A stretch of DNA of 5,494 nt from a bacterium (GTDB lineage: Bacteria > UBA3054). Each line of letters starts with the position of its first letter. Position 1 is the stretch's first letter. The position numbers were made by a program, and so were the translations under genes. Shown in pieces: positions 1 through 5,494 of this stretch. The notes under the pieces are model-generated. The model searched no databases, was not told the DNA's origin, and was given only the letters and a program-made list of their open reading frames with translations. The stretch covers positions 1 to 5,494 of the forward strand of contig JAFYIM010000191.1 of the NCBI GenBank assembly GCA_017538635.1, in the 5' to 3' direction.

Positions 1-1148
1 GACCAAATGTCTTGCGTAGTATAAGTCAAAGACCAACAATCACTCAAATATTCATAAAAAAACTGCTGGGGCGTTATTCCGCTGCGAGGTGTATCACTGC
101 CTCCCCTTGGCTCATCAGAAGCGCCGTATGGTTTATAAAAATCGCCATATCTTATATTTGAACAAGTATATACGTAAAGAGGTGCGTTGCCAGTCCTTTT
201 AACGCAAAGCAAATAATCTCTATCTGCTGAAATTTGCACAGGAGGTGAAAACGAATAGGTTATTCTGGGAAAATCAGAAGTGTTTATCGAAGATGCAGCA
301 TACTCAATTATTTGAGGGAGACCAGAGTTGACTTTGCAAGCGGTTATGTAAACATTTTGCGTCGATAAGATCCTGGTAACGTTATCGCAGTATAAAGTCA
401 CGCTTTCAAGCTGGGTATCACGAGAGACACGGAATGTGTTGCCTGCCCTGTCCCAATTGCCATCTATAGCAGGCTGCCAATAGTTTGCTCCCGAAGTTGG
501 TTCTGTTCTGCCGACAAGGGGCGACGATTTGGCAATCACTACGCTTCCGTCGTCGTTTGCTTGCACGGCAGATGTTAAGTTGTTACATTGTTCGTTTAGT
601 AGATTGTAGGCGACAGTTAAGCTTTGTAAGGAATTTTGTAAGCTTGTTTGAGAAGCCAATATTGAGTTTACCGTGTTTTGGAGACTTGTCAGATTTGAAC
701 TTAAAGAAGAGAGTGAGCCGCTAAGAGTGACAACCTGATTAGAAACAGCCAATAACTGTTCCAAAGTCGCGAATGGCGATGGATCGGAGTTAGGAACAGA
801 ACGGTCCGCAGCGGCCAAAAACATGAAGTTTTCAAATTCTTCAATGTCGTACGCGTCGTAGTATATGTTAGCGTTATCGTCAAATCTAAAGTTTATATCA
901 GCGGTTTTACACAGATTTGAAAGGCATTGGATTTTCTCGGGAATTTCGTATTCTAGCTTTGACAATCTCGATGTAATCGAAACATATTGCTCTTGAATAT
1001 GTTTGGCTTGTTTTTCCAATGCTAAAACCGACTGTGACAAGAATATTCTAAGTTCTGGATCCTGGTAAAAGTTATTACTGTCAGCCTTTATAGGTAAAGA
1101 ACTAAGAAACATAAAAACAAGTATTATTGTCAATATGCTCTTTCTCAT
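1..1148 (-). CDS. Exported coiled-coil and beta-sandwich protein, C-terminus beyond window
   Basis: An open frame of 382 codons without a stop runs from the ATG at 1148 off the left edge; its frame leaves two bases at the edge. The start is supported by GGAG at 1157-1160, eight bases upstream. Residues 1-22 form a signal peptide (MRKS, a hydrophobic core, then PIKA-DS). Residues 35-70 are helical and charged. Residues 128-195 are a Ser/Asn-rich coiled coil with Leu/Val at heptad spacing. Residues 235-335 are predominantly beta, with Phe/Tyr/Val alternation and a pattern (VTLYC, ITYSFSPPVQISADRDYLLCV) like the jelly-roll 'choice-of-anchor' domains of bacterial surface and phage structural proteins. 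That family assignment is by eye only. The W-S-L-T-Y…D-I-W ending suggests that the last strand of this domain lies at the edge. It is exported, with an unknown role, perhaps adhesion or carbohydrate contact. Codon use (ATA, AGA, TTA) is more AT-rich than in its neighbours, which may indicate acquisition. The gene is certain in outline; its function is not. Confidence 0.85.
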   Translation of the reverse strand, partial: MRKSILTIILVFMFLSSLPIKADSNNFYQDPELRIFLSQSVLALEKQAKHIQEQYVSITSRLSKLEYEIPEKIQCLSNLCKTADINFRFDDNANIYYDAYDIEEFENFMFLAAADRSVPNSDPSPFATLEQLLAVSNQVVTLSGSLSSLSSNLTSLQNTVNSILASQTSLQNSLQSLTVAYNLLNEQCNNLTSAVQANDDGSVVIAKSSPLVGRTEPTSGANYWQPAIDGNWDRAGNTFRVSRDTQLESVTLYCDNVTRILSTQNVYITACKVNSGLPQIIEYAASSINTSDFPRITYSFSPPVQISADRDYLLCVKRTGNAPLYVYTCSNIRYGDFYKPYGASDEPRGGSDTPRSGITPQQFFYEYLSDCWSLTYTTQDIW

Positions 1149-1192
1149 TATGTCAACTCCGTGATAGTTATAGGACTCTTTTGTCCGCACTA

Positions 1193-1222
1193 ATTAAATT
1201 GAAACCGCGCTACTTATGCCAG
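1193..1222 (-). promoter_or_regulatory. Candidate promoter for the exported coiled-coil gene
   Basis: The 61-base gap between the phosphoesterase stop (1210) and the next start (1148) contains TTTAAT (1193-1198, 5 of 6 to a -10) with CTGGCA (1217-1222, 4 of 6 to a -35) 18 bases upstream, the latter inside the preceding coding end. A second possible -10, TATAAC (1167-1172), would leave a leader of only about 12 bases, placing the Shine-Dalgarno at its very start. A 4-bp hairpin (GGAC/GTCC, 1173-1186) lies between them; it has no T-run on the minus strand and is not a convincing terminator. Co-transcription with the upstream gene is equally possible. Confidence 0.3.
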
Positions 1223-2379
1223 ACTTCGTTCGTCAGCGTCACGCCGTCTCCGCGAAACACTTTCACGCCCAGTTCTCTTTCTGCGACGTCCAATCTCGTC
1301 ACCGTCGCCCTGTTCAGCGGCTTGCTGTCGCCGATGACGAAGGGGAATGAGAAGCCCATCTTCTTGGCGTCTTCTTTGTTGTAGTACTGGTAGCGGTGAT
1401 CGTGGCCGCAGAGCACGATGTCCGGCTCCGCTTTCACAAGGGTTGGCACCTGGTCTTCAAAGTGCGGTTCGGCCCTGTCTTCGTCGGCGTCGTCCGGTTT
1501 GGGCGGGATATGCATGAAGACGACTTTCCATTTGGCATTCTTGTAATCATCGGAGGCAACTTCTTTTCTAAGCCATTCGCCCTGCTCGAGCATATAGGGC
1601 TTGAAGGAAATAGAGCCGTCGTACATCCAGCCCCAGTCCGCCCTGTCGTCGCCGGAATCAAGGAAAAGAACGCGGGCGAAACCTAAGTCCGCCGTGCCGT
1701 AATACTGATCGTTGCGGAGCGTCATATATTTGGGAACGTACCTGGCGTGGGAGCCGCGCGTTTCATGGTTGCCCCTGACGAAGGTGGCCATAATGCCCTT
1801 TTTGGCGAAAACGCCCAAATGCCTGCCCAAATTTTTAGCAACGTCTTCTTCGCAGTTGAAATAGTGGCAGGGGTCGCCGTTGGAAACAGCCAGGGTAATA
1901 TCGTCGCCCACCAGTTTCAGAAGAGGCTCGTACATGTCGTTCTGACTGTGAACGTCCTGAAAAACCGCGGCGGTCCAGCTTCCGTCCTCCCTGACCACCG
2001 GCTTCAGAATTCCTTCCTCGGAACGAACTTCCGGATGGAATTTCGCGGTGAAGGATTGGAACTTTATGACTTCCCTTCCCACGAAACGGTACCATATGGG
2101 CTTCTTGGGATCGTAATCCTTGACATATGCCCTATGGTAGAGAGTATTGGCGTCCTTCAAACCATATTTGGCGTAGTAGGACACCTTCCACTCAGAATTG
2201 GTGTCCTGACGATATTCCAGCCAAGAGTTGGCGGGCTGGGTGGTCATCCAGTTAAAGCCTACTTCATGGGAGCCGGTCAAAAGTATCCAAGGAGTCGATT
2301 CGAATAAGTTGGTCACGGGGGTTTCTCCTGCTAAGGCGGCGCAAACCGCAAAAACGCTTAAAACGATTAATTTTTTCAT
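1210..2379 (-). CDS. Exported purple-acid-phosphatase-like metallophosphoesterase, short paralogue
   Basis: A 389-residue calcineurin-like phosphoesterase, expected to hydrolyse phosphate mono- or diesters with a two-metal centre outside the cytoplasm. Residues 1-17 are a signal peptide (MKKL, hydrophobic core, AALA-GE cleavage). Residues 28-115 form a beta domain resembling the FN3-like N-terminal domain of purple acid phosphatases. The catalytic domain follows with all core motifs: D142-x-H144, G168-D169, G203-N204-H205-E206, H290 in FMHIPP and G325-H326-D327-H328. The Tyr of the classical GDxxY motif is absent (H172, then Y173), so a purple Fe(III)-tyrosinate site is not predicted. It is a tandem paralogue of the 428-residue gene upstream. 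About 50 of 92 residues match without gaps from RGNHE to MHIPP. No Shine-Dalgarno precedes the ATG; the leader is A-rich. The start is chosen because it begins the signal peptide. The substrate is unknown. Confidence 0.93.
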   Translation of the reverse strand: MKKLIVLSVFAVCAALAGETPVTNLFESTPWILLTGSHEVGFNWMTTQPANSWLEYRQDTNSEWKVSYYAKYGLKDANTLYHRAYVKDYDPKKPIWYRFVGREVIKFQSFTAKFHPEVRSEEGILKPVVREDGSWTAAVFQDVHSQNDMYEPLLKLVGDDITLAVSNGDPCHYFNCEEDVAKNLGRHLGVFAKKGIMATFVRGNHETRGSHARYVPKYMTLRNDQYYGTADLGFARVLFLDSGDDRADWGWMYDGSISFKPYMLEQGEWLRKEVASDDYKNAKWKVVFMHIPPKPDDADEDRAEPHFEDQVPTLVKAEPDIVLCGHDHRYQYYNKEDAKKMGFSFPFVIGDSKPLNRATVTRLDVAERELGVKVFRGDGVTLTNEVWHK

Positions 2380-2486
2380 GTTTTTGCTTATTTTTGGCTG
2401 TTTTTTAGCGATTTTTGCGCTTTTTTGGCGTTTTCGCTTCGAAAAGCCGAATGTTTTGGGTTATTATTTCGTTTTTTATTTGTTTT

Positions 2487-2514
2487 TTACTATTTTTTTG
2501 CTTATTTTTGTCAA
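2487..2514 (-). promoter_or_regulatory. Candidate promoter inside the curved region, for the 389-aa phosphoesterase
   Basis: A perfect -35 hexamer TTGACA lies at 2509-2514 on the minus strand. At 16 bases spacing is TAGTAA (2487-2492, 3 of 6), and at 19 bases TAAAAA (2484-2489, 4 of 6), so the -10 is weak. The leader would be about 100 bases of A-rich RNA. Upstream phased A-tracts (2515-2675) could act as an UP-like element or bend DNA around RNA polymerase. In such AT-rich sequence chance hexamers are common, hence the low confidence. Confidence 0.35.
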
Positions 2515-2561
2515 TTTTTACTCGTTTTTCGCTAAAATTGCCCTAAAAAGGCCAAAGCTTT

Positions 2562-2579
2562 TAATGGTTTTAGCCATTA
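2562..2579. repeat. Short perfect inverted repeat in the intergenic curved region
   Basis: TAATGG and CCATTA form a perfect 6-bp stem with a 6-base loop, 26 bases beyond the stop codon of the 428-residue phosphoesterase. On the minus strand it is not followed directly by a T-run, although AAAAG…CTTTT then TT follows close by (2545-2562). It could be a weak terminator complex or a 3'-end stabilising hairpin, or it may be chance in AT-rich sequence. No strong terminator separates the two phosphoesterase genes. Confidence 0.3.
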
Positions 2580-2604
2580 TTTGCAATTTTTGAGCGTTTT
2601 TTCG

Positions 2605-3891
2605 CTATTTTTGCCTGTTTTTCTCAATTATTTGCCAAATATCGTTGATTTTTGACCAAATATCGTTAGATTTTTGATTGCCCTGGGAAGAGGAGGTCGT
2701 CTGCTTCTGATCCTGTTGCTTGGTCTTGCGCCAATCAAACTTGGGAAGGTAGAGTTCCCCAGGCGCGATCTCAAAGCGCAAAGCAAGATCACTGTTCTTG
2801 TGGCTGCTGCCTCCGCCGCCTATGAGGACCGGGAAATCCAGGTTGTATTTTTTGGCTTCTTCTTCGTTGAGGAAACTTTCCTTGTGCTCGTGACCGGAGA
2901 TCGCAATGTTAACGCCTTTGCCGACCAAGCATGGAGCGAAGATCCTGGCGCCGTTCTCCACGACAGGATAGCTGTGCTCCTCCTCTGATTCCCTGGGCGG
3001 GATGTGCATGAAGACTACGCGCCAGGTCGCGGTCTGCCACTCGGCGCTCTCAACTTCTTTCTTCAGCCATTCCGCCTCTTCCTGCAAATAGGCGTCGAAG
3101 TCGATGAGGCCGCTGTATTCCGCGTGGTCCTTGGGCTTGTCCTCACCGGTATCGAGGAAGACTACCCTGGCGCAGCCTAAGGTCAGGGCGCCGTAGTAAC
3201 GATCGTTCGGGCGGGCCATATATTCGGGAATGTCCCTGGCTCCGGCGCCCCGGCACTCATGGTTTCCCCTGACAGCGAGCGTCAGAAGACCGTTCTTGGA
3301 AAGCGCAGCCATAGGCGTCGCCAGATTGTTGACAAGGTCCCCCGTGCTGCCGGGAGCGTCACATATATCGCCGTTCAGAACGCAGAGCGAAAGGTCGTCT
3401 CCGGCGGCCGAGAGCGTTGGGAATAAGCGAGCCGTCTGATTGTGCAGGTCGCAGACGATGCCTATTGCGATGCGGCCGTCCCTGGACATCGGAGCTTTGA
3501 TCTTGATTTCCTTGCCTTCTTTGGCGCCGGAAAAACTGACGTTGTATGCGCCGAAGCTCTTTATTGGTTCGCTCACCGGCTTGATGAAGACGGGCTTCAA
3601 AGGATCAAAGCCTTTGATGTAAGCGCGCTGGATCGTGCCGTTGGCTCTTATGAGACCGTCTTTGATCTCCGGAGCGGCCTTCTGCCACTCCTCATTTTCG
3701 CCCTGGCGCCACAATACGGTGCCTTTGGCCGCGCCCCCTGTCAGGAAGGTTACCGCTAAGCTATCGGTGGCAATTAGCTGCACCCAGGGCTCCAGATTGC
3801 CCACTTTGTCAATAGGCTGCGACTTAGTTTGCGTCTGTGCGCCAAGGGATAAAAGCGTGCTCATAAGAATTGCTAATATTGATTTTTTCAT
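2605..3891 (-). CDS. Exported purple-acid-phosphatase-like metallophosphoesterase, long paralogue with Gln/Lys tail
   Basis: A 428-residue calcineurin-like phosphoesterase, the first of the tandem pair. Residues 1-18 are a signal peptide (MKKS, hydrophobic core, SLGA-QT). Residues 33-120 are a beta domain like the FN3-type domain of its paralogue. Metal-site motifs are D148-x-H150, G174-D175, G209-N210-H211-E212, H296 in FMHIPP and G333-H334-E335-H336. The classical PAP tyrosine after GDxx is replaced by D178. Shared Cys residues (GDPC and GDIC) and the block RGNHE to MHIPP mark it as a close paralogue of the 389-residue gene. After a shared G/D loop (residue 357 onward) it has an extra polar tail, about residues 387-428, rich in Gln, Lys and Ser and ending in two NDIW motifs. 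This tail is encoded in the AT-rich phased region. No Shine-Dalgarno lies just before the ATG. The start is chosen for the signal peptide and for its position after a promoter. The substrate is unknown. Confidence 0.93.
   Translation of the reverse strand: MKKSILAILMSTLLSLGAQTQTKSQPIDKVGNLEPWVQLIATDSLAVTFLTGGAAKGTVLWRQGENEEWQKAAPEIKDGLIRANGTIQRAYIKGFDPLKPVFIKPVSEPIKSFGAYNVSFSGAKEGKEIKIKAPMSRDGRIAIGIVCDLHNQTARLFPTLSAAGDDLSLCVLNGDICDAPGSTGDLVNNLATPMAALSKNGLLTLAVRGNHECRGAGARDIPEYMARPNDRYYGALTLGCARVVFLDTGEDKPKDHAEYSGLIDFDAYLQEEAEWLKKEVESAEWQTATWRVVFMHIPPRESEEEHSYPVVENGARIFAPCLVGKGVNIAISGHEHKESFLNEEEAKKYNLDFPVLIGGGGSSHKNSDLALRFEIAPGELYLPKFDWRKTKQQDQKQTTSSSQGNQKSNDIWSKINDIWQIIEKNRQK
2635..2677. repeat. 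Two-copy ~21-base tandem repeat encoding the NDIW motifs
   Basis: CCAAATATCGTT followed by GATTTTTGA occurs at 2635-2655 and again, with one inserted base, at 2656-2677. On the coding strand both copies keep the same frame at their NDIW codons and give NDIW-SKI-NDIW in the phosphoesterase tail. The 21-base unit is two helical turns, so it also keeps the T-runs in phase. It looks like a recent local duplication at the edge of the curved region. Confidence 0.7.
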
Positions 3892-3925
3892 AGAGGTTTT
3901 TTGGTTTGAGCATACATTACCTCTA
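3891..3925. repeat. 7-bp inverted repeat flanking the leader of the 428-aa phosphoesterase
   Basis: TAGAGGT and ACCTCTA form a perfect 7-bp inverted repeat with a 21-base spacer. One arm ends at the A of the phosphoesterase start codon and the other begins just after the promoter -10. In the minus-strand transcript the distal arm contains AGAGG (Shine-Dalgarno-like) and the proximal arm CCUCU (anti-Shine-Dalgarno-like). The likely transcription start falls within or next to the upstream arm, so only part of the hairpin may exist in RNA. The repeat could instead be a DNA operator. A 9-codon ORF (3917 to 3888, MYAQTKKPL) spans the leader and its TGA overlaps the phosphoesterase ATG. Confidence 0.45.
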
Positions 3926-3927
3926 CG

Positions 3928-3956
3928 ATTATAGCAAATCTCAACGCTCGTCTAAG
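3928..3956 (-). promoter_or_regulatory. Extended -10 promoter for the 428-aa phosphoesterase
   Basis: On the minus strand a perfect TATAAT (3928-3933) is preceded by TGC (3934-3936), giving the extended -10 TGnTATAAT. At 17 bases spacing is a weak -35, CTTAGA (3951-3956, 3 of 6), lying in the last codons of citrate synthase. Extended -10 promoters tolerate poor -35 elements. Initiation is expected near 3920-3922, about 30 bases before the ATG at 3891. This indicates that the phosphoesterase can be transcribed independently of citrate synthase. Confidence 0.65.
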
Positions 3957-5302
3957 GGCACGTAATAGTTCTCGTCGGTCACGCAGCGGTAGGCGGGACG
4001 AATGATGCGGCGACCCTGGAAATTGAGTTCTTCGTTGCGGTGAGCGCACCAGCCGACGATACGGGACATGGCGAAGAGGGGAGTGTAAATTTCCTGCGGG
4101 ATGCCGATGAGATCGTAAACGAAACCGGAGTAAAGGTCAACGTTGGCGCAGAGGTCTTTCTTGCGGCCTTTCACTTTGTAGATGGTCTCGGCCGCGATCT
4201 TTTCGAATCTAAGCAGGAATTCGAATTCGTCTTCCCGGCCTTTTTCCTTGGCCAGTTCGGCGGCCATCTTTTTCAGAAGCTCCGCCCTGGGGTCGGACAA
4301 AGTATAGACCGCGTGCCCGATGCCGTAGATGAGGCCGGAGCCGTCGAAGGCTTCCTTTTTCAATATCTTCGTCAGGATCTTTTCCAAAGCTTTCTGGTCG
4401 TTTGGATCCTTGAGATTTTCTTTGATGTATTTCAGCATGGCTTTGACTTTCAGATTCGCGCCGCCATGCAAAGGTCCTTTGAGGGAGCCGATTCCCGCCG
4501 CGATGGAAGAATAGGTGTCCGTGCCGGCGGAGGAGGTGACTCGCACCGTGAAGGTCGAGTTGTTACCGCCGCCGTGCTCAGCGTGAACTATCAGGAGCAG
4601 ATCGAGCGTTCTGGCTTCCAGAGGCGTGTAGTCGGAGCCTTTCAGCATGTAAAGGAAGTTTTCCGCGAAGGAGAGATTGTCCTGGGGATGCCTTAAGTGC
4701 AGCGTTTTGCCCTGCTCCGCGTGGCGGAGCATATTGTAAGCGTAAGCGATCGTCGCAGGAATCTTGGAGATGAGCTCAATAGACTGGCGCATGAGGTTGT
4801 CTCTGGAAACATCGTCGGGATTCTTGTCGAAAGTGTAGAATTCCAGAACGCTCCTGGCCAGGATGTTCATGATGTTGCTGCCTTCCAATTCGATGATGTG
4901 CAGAATAGTCTGATGCTCAAGGGGCATGTTGTCCCTTAAGAGATTTTGGAAGGAGGTGAGCTCTTCGCTGTCGGGCAGTCTGCCGGAGAGCAAAAGATAA
5001 GCGACTTCTTCAAAGCCGAAGCGGCCTTCTTTCATGGCCGTGTTCGCAAGGTCGGAGACTTCGTAGCCTCTGTAGTAGAGGCGGCCGTCGATGGGGATCA
5101 GATTCCCGTTTTCATCTCGTTCATAACCTACGACGTCGCCAATATTGGTAAGACCGGCCAGCACGCCCGTGCCGTCCTCGTTTCTGAGTCCGCGCTTAAC
5201 GTCCAGGCGTTTGAAGAGCTCCGCGTCTATCTTGGTGGCGTTCTTCATTTCGTCGGACAATTTGCAGACTAAATATTCTGATCTGATCTTGGTGTCGTTC
5301 AT
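3941..5302 (-). CDS. gltA: Citrate synthase (citrate/2-methylcitrate synthase family)
   Basis: A 453-residue cytoplasmic enzyme condensing oxaloacetate and acetyl-CoA to citrate, the entry step of the TCA cycle or of its oxidative branch to glutamate. The N-terminal LRNEDGTGVLAGLTNIGDV and C-terminal RRIIRPAYR…YYVPLDER are typical of the roughly 450-residue citrate/2-methylcitrate synthases common in clostridia and other anaerobes. Catalytic elements are intact: H243 in AEHGGGN, H279 in GPLHGGAN, H330 in the signature GIGHAVYTLSDPRA, D389 in NVDLYSG and the substrate-loop GWCAHRNEE around 421. Preference for acetyl- or propionyl-CoA cannot be told from the sequence. The start at 5302 has GGGAG at 5309-5313 with a six-base spacer. 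An internal Met19 lacks as good a site. It begins just after the 5S terminator, with little space for its own promoter, and ends eight bases before the TATAAT of the next gene. Confidence 0.97.
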   Translation of the reverse strand: MNDTKIRSEYLVCKLSDEMKNATKIDAELFKRLDVKRGLRNEDGTGVLAGLTNIGDVVGYERDENGNLIPIDGRLYYRGYEVSDLANTAMKEGRFGFEEVAYLLLSGRLPDSEELTSFQNLLRDNMPLEHQTILHIIELEGSNIMNILARSVLEFYTFDKNPDDVSRDNLMRQSIELISKIPATIAYAYNMLRHAEQGKTLHLRHPQDNLSFAENFLYMLKGSDYTPLEARTLDLLLIVHAEHGGGNNSTFTVRVTSSAGTDTYSSIAAGIGSLKGPLHGGANLKVKAMLKYIKENLKDPNDQKALEKILTKILKKEAFDGSGLIYGIGHAVYTLSDPRAELLKKMAAELAKEKGREDEFEFLLRFEKIAAETIYKVKGRKKDLCANVDLYSGFVYDLIGIPQEIYTPLFAMSRIVGWCAHRNEELNFQGRRIIRPAYRCVTDENYYVPLDER

Positions 5303-5306
5303 AGGT

Positions 5307-5313
5307 CTCTCCC
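5307..5313 (-). promoter_or_regulatory. Ribosome binding site of gltA
   Basis: GGGAGAG on the minus strand, with GGGAG six bases before the ATG at 5302. It fixes the start choice and lies between the start codon and the T-run of the rRNA terminator, so a terminated rRNA transcript would not carry the gltA start. Confidence 0.75.
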
Positions 5314-5316
5314 GCG

Positions 5317-5352
5317 AAAAAAAGCGCTCTGAAGGAACCCCCCCAGAGCGCT
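5317..5352 (-). terminator. Intrinsic terminator of the rRNA operon
   Basis: On the minus strand AGCGCTCTG (5344-5352) and CAGAGCGCT (5323-5331) form a perfect 9-bp stem with a 12-base loop containing a run of G. It is followed by T7 counting the last stem base. It starts 11 bases past the end of 5S rRNA, the normal place for an rRNA operon terminator. It also stands immediately upstream of the citrate synthase ribosome binding site. Confidence 0.9.
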
Positions 5353-5363
5353 CTAAAATTGAA

Positions 5364-5475
<112 letters not shown>

Positions 5476-5494
5476 TAAAAATATCGGAAAGGAA

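Larger units (their letters stand above)
2371..2675. other. Phased A/T-tract array, predicted intrinsically curved DNA
   Basis: Runs of 4-7 T (A in a few cases) recur at near-helical spacing over about 300 bases. T-runs begin at 2371, 2381, 2391, 2401, 2412, 2421, 2431, 2454, 2472, 2483, 2493, 2505, 2515, 2525, 2587, 2597, 2608, 2618, 2649 and 2671. A-runs at 2442, 2534 and 2545 stay roughly in step. From the first to the last centre is about 300 bases over about 29 steps, near 10.3 bases per step. The separators are short and often G/C-rich (GCTTA, GGCTG, AGCGA, GCGC, GGCG). A-tracts phased with the helix are known to produce macroscopic curvature. The array fills the whole 225-base gap between the two phosphoesterase genes and extends into the last 70 bases of the upstream one and the first codons of the downstream one. 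The role is inferred: promoter architecture, a nucleoid-protein site, or a topological boundary. Confidence 0.8.

Noticed and set aside
701..883. Minus-strand 60-codon frame inside the left-hand gene
   Set aside because: It is in a different frame from the 382-codon open frame that carries the signal peptide and coiled coil, and is only a shadow of it.
1747..2307. Plus-strand 186-codon open frame opposite the 389-residue phosphoesterase
   Set aside because: It is antisense to a gene with complete catalytic motifs and has no initiation signal or recognisable protein features.
2228..2593. Plus-strand 121-codon frame with a very hydrophobic, Phe/Leu-rich C-terminal half resembling a membrane protein
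   Set aside because: It lies antisense to the start of the 389-residue phosphoesterase. Its hydrophobicity comes only from the phased T-runs read as TTT codons. It has no ribosome binding site or promoter.
2592..2607. Hairpin AGCG/CGCT at the end of the 428-residue phosphoesterase as a terminator
   Set aside because: The stem is only 4 bp and on the minus strand it is followed by A-rich, not T-rich, sequence. It belongs to the repeating A/T-tract pattern.
2371..2675. AT-rich array considered as a CRISPR array or replication origin with iterons
   Set aside because: The units are about 10 bases, degenerate and without conserved repeats plus unique spacers. No DnaA-box cluster, initiator gene or cas gene is seen.
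4040..4696. Plus-strand 218-codon open frame opposite citrate synthase
   Set aside because: It is a mirror frame of a well-supported, fully conserved gene. The translation shows no recognisable domain, and stop-poor antisense frames are expected for this codon use.

Overview
The window is a bacterial chromosomal segment in which every supported gene lies on the minus strand. It begins, in transcription order from the right edge, with a complete 5S rRNA gene (the end of an rRNA operon) and its intrinsic terminator. Then come a citrate synthase (gltA-type), two tandem paralogous exported calcineurin-like metallophosphoesterases, and the N-terminal 382 codons of an exported coiled-coil plus beta-sandwich protein that runs off the left edge. 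The Sec-type signal peptides, the clostridial-style ~450-residue citrate synthase and the purple-acid-phosphatase-like enzymes would fit a Gram-negative anaerobe, possibly of the PVC group (Lentisphaerota, Kiritimatiellota or relatives). That placement is a tentative inference: no decisive taxonomic marker beyond 5S rRNA is present.

Right end (about 3940-5494): the 5S gene ends 11 bases before a strong terminator hairpin, and the citrate synthase start codon follows the terminator T-run by only 14 bases. There is little room for a separate promoter, so expression by read-through from the rRNA operon, or from a promoter overlapping the terminator, deserves attention.

Middle (about 1210-3940): the upstream paralogue (428 aa) has its own extended -10 promoter just after the citrate synthase stop codon. 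The downstream paralogue (389 aa) is separated from it by a 225-base gap. This gap and the flanking coding ends carry runs of T (or A) repeating about every 10 bases for roughly 300 bases, the pattern of strongly curved DNA. This is the most striking structural signal in the window. Both enzymes have a signal peptide, an N-terminal beta domain and the full set of two-metal phosphoesterase motifs. They probably hydrolyse phosphate esters outside the cytoplasm.

Left end (1-1209): a 61-base gap with a possible promoter and a good Shine-Dalgarno precedes a visibly more AT-rich open reading frame. It encodes a secreted protein with a Ser/Asn-rich coiled coil and a jelly-roll-like domain. No tRNA, CRISPR array, insertion sequence or integration site was seen.
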